From positions 662,110-726,109 of the forward strand of contig CM067095.1 of assembly GCA_034008185.1 (NCBI GenBank): 64,000 nt of DNA, read 5' to 3'. Of the stretch, positions 58,786 through 64,000 are shown one piece after another (the first letter of the stretch is position 1; every line of letters begins with the position of its first letter). The DNA is from Gorsachius magnificus (Eukaryota > Chordata > Aves > Pelecaniformes > Ardeidae). A program made the position numbers and the translations under genes. The notes under the pieces were generated by a model. The model searched no databases, had not been told where the DNA came from, and worked only from the letters and a program-made list of their open reading frames with translations.

Positions 58786-59120
58786 AGATGCCGGCATCGC
58801 GAGCTCTCGGGACACCGTTTCACCTGCACCCGTGGGCCAGTGCCTGCTGCGGAGCTGCCGGTGCCGGAGCGATGCCGGGGCCGCCCCGCGTGTCGGGCGC
58901 TGCGCTGCGCCGTGCCGGGTGGGCAGCAGAGCCGGGGGGACAGCTCGGAGCTGGCCGGCAGCACGCGGGCTCCGCACCGGGAAAGGCCGATTTACCGCTG
59001 GCGCCGAGTCCTGCAGGGACTGTTCGGCCGCACTCCCTTCGCCGCCCGGCTGGAGACACCTGCACAAGGACGGGAGGAGAAAGGCCGCTGGGCTGCTCCT
59101 TCGTTTTCTCGCCGCTGCCC
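58786..59120. promoter_or_regulatory. CpG-island-like block
   Basis: By eye I count about 36 CpG between roughly 58788 and 59060, close to the number expected from base composition alone, which is unusual for bulk vertebrate DNA and typical of unmethylated CpG islands. No TATA box, recognisable first exon or strand-specific signal was found. Confidence 0.5.
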
Positions 59121-60278
59121 TGGCTGAGGGCTTCGGGCTCGTGCTGGAGGAGAGCCTGAAACCTCCCGTGCCTGGAAAAATCTGTGTGCGAGCTGAGAGA
59201 CTCAGAAGAGGAAGACACGAGAAGTGTTGCTAAAGACATGCTGGGATAGTCACCACTAACCCACCCGAGAGCTGCCCCCAGCCTTCGGTCGGGAATGAGG
59301 AAGGGAGCAGAGGCTCTGCCCTGACCCGTCGGCTCCCGATCCTCGCTGGGCACACACGGAGCACCAACGCGCTAAGGGAAGCAGAGCGGGAGGGCACCCC
59401 TCAAACCCCCTGTCAGGGTGCCCTGGCATCCCACTTGTTTTGTGCCTTGAAAAAAACCTTTAAAGTGGCAATCTGTGATTTTTTTCGAAGGCCCCTGGGA
59501 TCTCTGGGGCATTTCCTCATCAGTCCGGAGGCAGCAGCATCGCCCAGGAGGAGCAGGAGGCTCCTGCCGCGCGGGGGGACGGCGGGGGGGACGGGGGCAC
59601 ACAGACCTGCCGTCCTCTGCCCTCCCAAACCCCGGCGGGGTTTTGGGGCTTGGCTGATGGGTGCTTGCTGTCCTTTAAACTCCTGCCATGCCCCGCGTCC
59701 TGGTGAGCACTGACCACCCCACCCCGCTGCTGTCTCTGCAGCCCTTCTCCCCGCTCCTCCCGCCTGCTTCCAGTCCCCTCTCCCCACTCCTCTGGTCCGG
59801 ATTAGGAGGAGGTGACGCAGTGCTGCAAACCCTGGGCTCGCTGATGCTCTCCCAGATCTCTGGCATTTTCCTGCTGCGAACAGGGGGTGAGGGCAACGCT
59901 TCCAGGTACCACACGTGGACAAAACAAGAGGTGGCAAAAAACTTGCCCTAAACTTTTTCAGCGTATTTCACAGGCTGCAGCCTTAGCAGGGAGAGACGCA
60001 GGGGTGTGAGTCAGAGCCTTCTTCATTAGTGGCGTCTGCCCGGCGCTTGCTGGACAAGCCCCTGGTCACGGACGAGCCTCTCGTGTCGCACGTGTCCCCC
60101 GAGCCTGTGAGTGACAGCCAGGACACAGCCCCTGTGCCGAGGGGCCTGTCCCCTCGCCAGCCCCTTCAGACACTTCGCTGCCCGCCCACACCCACCACCC
60201 AGTGGCTCAGGGAGACCTTCTGCCATCGCCCGCGTTTCACCGGCGCGTCAGCGCGCAGGAGGGGCGGCCGGAGCCAGC
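59121..60278. other. Non-coding single-copy sequence
   Basis: No gene or mobile element recognised. 59560-59600 is G-run rich. Overlapping compositional frames occur on both strands. Confidence 0.5.
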
Positions 60279-60392
60279 GCCACGGGAGCGTGGGATGCTC
60301 CCAGTCAGTGCCACGGGAGAGCGGGATGCTCCCGGTCAACACTGCGGGATGCTCCCAGTCAACGCCATGGGAGGGTGGGATGCTCCCAGTCG
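60279..60392. repeat. Imperfect tandem repeat of about 31 bp, four copies
   Basis: Copies start near 60279 and 60310, with a truncated third near 60344 and a fourth near 60364. Each contains GGGATGCTCCC(A/G)GTCA. Lengths vary between 20 and 34 bp. Confidence 0.85.
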
Positions 60393-62873
60393 GGGCCCCG
60401 TGTGAGCGTCCCCAGGGAGGCGGGCGGCCGGTGGGGGCGGTGGGTGCAGGACAGAACGCGGGGGAGCTGGTGGCAGCAGCATTTGGAGCAGGAATGGTTA
60501 CCTGCATCCCAGTGCCTGGAATATTTAGCCCAACCTGTAACCGGAACTTCAGGGGGAGGCCTTAGAGAAAATGAGCTCTGTGGGTTTGAGCTGAAGTTTG
60601 AACACTTGAAGAGACGTAAACGCGCGAGTGCTGTCTATAGGCAAGGGGAAAAAAGGAGCGAGCGGATTAAATGGCAATGTTACCTGTACTCTTGTCAAAT
60701 ACCTAAGTAGAAACATTGGTTAATGCCCTTAAAAAAGGCCCATTACCACAGGGCAGAGAGTCAAAGAGCCTGGCTGCCCTAATACTCAGTTATCTCGTCC
60801 CTGGATAATGGAATGACCCCTCGCCTGCCCGAGCTGTACTGCGATATAATAGCATGAGCCGTCTGAATAAAGAGGTTATTTTTGGAATCCAATTGAAGCA
60901 GTGGCGGAGCTGGTGTGATGGGGAAGGATTGAACAAGATGCAGTGTTCCAAGGGAAGGGGAAAAAATTGAATTTTGGGGAAGGTGGCACCATCAGTGAAC
61001 TGCGCAAAGGAAGGCACGGCGGTGCTGCTGGAGCACGGGAAGGGGCCGCCAGTGATGGGGATGGGCCGGGCTGGGGGAAAGCTGGGGGTTGAAGCAGCCC
61101 ACCCAGCACAGCCCTCGGGAGTGGGGGCTGAGTCCCGGAGGGGCAGCAGCTGCCAGAATTCCCCCCCCGCCGGGTGACGGGAGGCTCCGGCAGCCCCAGG
61201 CTGGAGCGGTCGCCAGCGCCAGGCGAGAGGCAGCGGCTGGGCATGGGCCATGGCAAACACCCCCGGCACAGCAGCGCCCAGCCCTGGAGCGCCCAGCCCG
61301 CACGCTCTGCAGCCCTTCCTTCGTGCCGCTTTAGCACACCAAAGGTAAAACCCTGCGAATTCCGGCGCACAGTATCCGATACGCAGGGCTGCAATTCATC
61401 GAACAGGGAGAGATGAGAAGCACAAGAGATTCAGCATAAAACGTGGAGATGAAAATGCATATTAATTTACAGAGCAGCACAAAGACAAGGGGATCCAAGG
61501 AGATGGAGATCAGAGCCCCCCCTTATTCAATCAGATTAGGGCCCTCTCTTCCCCAAACATCAATTACTAATCTAGATTTGAAAGACAAATCCTCCTGCAG
61601 AACGGCTTTGCCTTTATCTTGCCCGTCTGATGCCTCTGCTTAAGATGTAACTACAATTTTGGGGGGGAGTTGGGGAGGAGGGAGCCTTCCCATGCGGCAT
61701 TTAACCCTTTTGTCGCTGCGGTGCCATCAGGAAAGCGGCAGGGCTCTGCCAGGCACGGGCTGCCCCGTGCCACCCGTGGTTCGGCTGGTGCCAGCCCGGC
61801 AGCCACGCTGGCCTCCCGCCGGCCGCTTGGGTCCGCGGTCTGCAAATGTGAAACCCCCTCCCGCCGCACAGCTCAGGTGCTCTCTAATTGATGCCGAATG
61901 AGAGGAAATGAAACCAGGAATCCTTTCTAAAGGAGTTAGGGCTGGTACCTGACGCTGCAGACAGGTTAAAGCAAAGTGTGATTCCGCTGGGGAATGGCAA
62001 GCCAGAAGCCAGCTGAAGTGTTCCTCACCAGCCCCCCCGGGACACGCAGAGCTCCGCAGGGATCTGCCTCCTTCCAGCGATGCGCCAGCACCCCGAGGCA
62101 TCGCTGACGGGAGGCTGGGTCCCACTTTTACACCCCCTCGCAGCGCCGTGCCCGTCGATGGGCGCATTGACCTCACTCAGCCAACTGTATTGATCGATAT
62201 TTTTTTCTCCCCTTACTGCTTCTTACCACCACTTATAGAAACCCTGCAGGCTCTCGAGGGCTTCTCCTGTGTTTGGGGACCTCAGGCGCCGCAGCGAGGT
62301 GAGCGGGTTGTGATCAGCCACGTTGCTGGTACCGGCACCGGCACCCTGCCATAGAGGGGCTCTTGGACACCACGGCTGGCAGTTTTCCCGGGTCACCGTT
62401 TCTCCTGCTCCCTGTTAATCACCGGGAATCGGCCTCAGCGCGGGCCATGCACGGGCAACGCGTCCCTTGGCGGGGGCAAGGCCAGGTCTCCTGGTATTCC
62501 CCCGAAAAACGCAGGCTCAGGGGCAGAAGCGCAGGTGGCGACGCCAGCGGCTTTCACTTCGCGCCGGTGGCCAAGGGAGGCGGTGGGGAAGCGGGGTTTC
62601 CACGTGCAATGCCCGGGGGAAATCAGAGCTGTGGTTTAGGGTCCCGAGAGCCGTCCTGGCAGCCCAGCGCCCTGGAGAAGCTCCGTCCCCGGCGGTGCCG
62701 TCCCCCGCACCTCCCCGGGACACCAGGCTGCCCTGCCCTGCCCCGGCTCTCGCCCCCCGAGGAGCACAACTTGAGACTGTGACGACCAGCGGGATCTAGA
62801 TGCGGTTGGGGTTTTACTGCTGAAAAGCAATTTAACTGAAAAAGCAAAATCGCCTTCATTTGTATGAGGCTGC
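60393..62873. other. Non-coding sequence with AT-rich islands
   Basis: No gene recognised. 60540-60900, 61380-61660 and 62160-62240 are AT-rich and repeat-free. A paired splice consensus bounds 62239-62298 (see findings). 60990-61330 and 62430-62790 are GC-rich with compositional frames. Confidence 0.45.
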
Positions 62874-63129
62874 GTCAATGGTCTGAAGTTGCGCCAGGGC
62901 AGGTTTAGGTTGGACATCAGGAAAAATTCCTTCCCCAAAGGGCTGCCAGGCACTGGAAGGGGCTGCCCAGGAAAGGGTTGAGTCCCCAGCCCTGGGGGGA
63001 TTTAAAAGAAGGATGGATGAGGTGCTGAGGGCCAGGGTTTAGTGGTGGGATGGCAGGGTTAGGTTAATGGTTGGTCTTGATGAGCTTAAAGGTCTTTTCC
63101 AACCTAGACGATTCTGTGGCTCTATGATT
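62874..63129 (+). mobile_element. CR1 LINE 3'-end fragment, sense
   Basis: Contains, in order, the sense-strand CR1 blocks GTTGCGCCAGGGCAGGTTTA, GGTTGGACATCAGGAAAAAT, GGGCTGCCCAGGAAAGGGTT, GGTTTAGTGGTGGGATGGC, GGTTAATGGTTGGTCTTGAT and AAAGGTCTTTTCCAACCTAG, and ends in the tail ATTCTGTGGCTCTATGATT. The 5' end is truncated near 62874. It is the best-preserved CR1 3' end in the window. Confidence 0.96.
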
Positions 63130-63577
63130 AAAAACACTCGATGGCCAAACTCACAAGCAAGCCCGTGATCCTGGCAGCCTGAAGCAGAAGCCGGCCTGGC
63201 TGTGCACGCTGCGGAGACCTCCCAGGCTCCGGACCACATCGGTGCCTTCGACACCTGAAAACACAGATTGGCGCTACAAAATCCCCACAGTACATGATAA
63301 AACCCTGAAATTTTTAAGGTGCTAATTTACCTGTGCCTGTCTGGTAATTATGTGGTTTATTTGTGTAGCACGTGCAGTACAATAAACGTTACCGATTCAC
63401 AGCAATGTTATTGCTGCTCTATATGTCAAGTGTTTCTGACACATACACGCATTTCAAGTGGAATTAATTTTTTTCCTATTTGATGCAAATGGCCCCGTAT
63501 TCCACCGCGGTTGAGTAAACTGTGCATTCGCTCCCTGTCAGTGATCTCCTTGGAAATAGATGTCAGCCAATCAGTCT
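63130..63577. other. AT-rich block, candidate conserved non-coding element
   Basis: 63250-63520 is AT-rich and repeat-free with a perfect octamer ATGCAAAT at 63483-63490, GTGCTAATTTACC and GGTAATTATGTGG words. It is enhancer-like by composition only. Confidence 0.4.
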
Positions 63578-63579
63578 GC

Positions 63580-63604
63580 TAAAAAAAAAAAGAAAAAAAA
63601 AAAA
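63580..63604. repeat. Poly(A)-rich tract
   Basis: Two A runs (11 and 12 bases) separated by one G. No retroposed body was recognised immediately upstream. Confidence 0.85.
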
Positions 63605-64000
63605 GCCACAACACGCCCAACAAAAACCCCAGCAACCAAACAACCCGGCCTCTCCAATTTACTGCAGATCCGCTCCGGGCAGAGACAAAGGAACAACGGG
63701 TGCTGTGTTGCTGCGGTCGGCGCCCCAAAGCGACGACGGGGGCCGGGGCAGGGAAACCTGCACTGAGGCCTGAAGGGGCTGGCGGGGGGGGGCAGCCCCC
63801 CGCTCCCCTCCGCAGAGGGGTAGCCCCAAGGATGCTGTGGGGAGAGGCTTTTCCCATCCCGGCGCAGGCCGTAGGGCTGGCTCGACCCTTTTGCCTCTCT
63901 GGGGCTTCCTCCCGCGTGAGGGTTTTGCTTCAAGGGAAAAAGAAAAATAACTTTTTGGCCCAAAACTTGAGGCTCCCGAACCCCAAAGTAGAGGTTATCT
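63605..64000. other. Non-coding sequence
   Basis: No gene recognised. G-run/C-run patch at 63783-63805. The window ends in ordinary single-copy sequence. Confidence 0.5.

Noticed and set aside
1..64000. tRNA or other small structured RNA genes
   Set aside because: No tRNA B-box-like GGTTCGAATCC word or cloverleaf-compatible sequence was noticed on either strand; a covariance-model scan was not possible, so this is a negative by eye only.

Overview
This window reads as non-coding DNA from a bird genome. The evidence for a bird is the repeat content: six CR1 LINE remnants, four of them showing recognisable CR1 3' ends or their 8-bp-type tails, and one complete avian endogenous-retrovirus solo LTR with a perfect 5-bp target-site duplication. 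The sequence is GC-rich, with long stop-free frames on both strands that arise from base composition, and it is full of GC-rich minisatellites. That combination suggests a microchromosome or another high-GC, high-recombination avian region. This is inferred; I could not identify the species or locus.

I found no protein-coding gene that I can support. No reading frame encodes a recognisable host protein domain. The only recognisable coding remnants are two decayed pieces of CR1 ORF2 (about 45.37-45.64 kb and 56.15-56.67 kb). No tRNA or rRNA gene and no CRISPR or prokaryotic feature was seen.

Layout. From 0 to 28 kb, mostly single-copy GC-rich DNA alternates with AT-rich, repeat-free islands that look like candidate conserved non-coding elements (4.4, 8.2, 11.4, 12.6-13.5, 14.55, 16.3, 21.8, 24.1-24.4, 25.4-26.0 and 26.5 kb). 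It also holds a short CR1 tail at 7.4 kb, a CR1 fragment at 18.5 kb and a CpG-rich block at 22.3-22.8 kb. From 28 to 57 kb lies a cluster of unrelated tandem arrays: 33-bp (28.0 kb), 18-bp (29.4 kb), 68-bp duplication (31.5 kb), 32-bp (34.0-34.7 kb), 22-bp (38.1 kb), a CTC polypyrimidine tract (41.2 kb), 20-bp (41.9-42.5 kb), 15-bp (45.2 kb), 5-bp (47.3-47.6 kb), 13-bp (52.3-52.5 kb), 42-bp duplication (55.3 kb) and 30-bp (56.7-57.1 kb). Interleaved with these are AT-rich islands and CpG-rich blocks at 37.3-37.8 and 53.2-53.6 kb. From 57 to 64 kb come the solo LTR, a CpG-rich block at 58.8-59.1 kb, more AT-rich islands and a sense-strand CR1 3' end at 62.87-63.13 kb.

The most useful signals are the regulatory-looking AT-rich islands, which carry at least eight perfect octamer (ATTTGCAT) sites; four CpG-island-like blocks without a recognised gene; a few paired splice-site consensus sequences that could mark exons of an unannotated transcript; and the dense minisatellite cluster, including one array sitting directly at the broken end of a CR1 copy. 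I found no convincing undescribed gene system.
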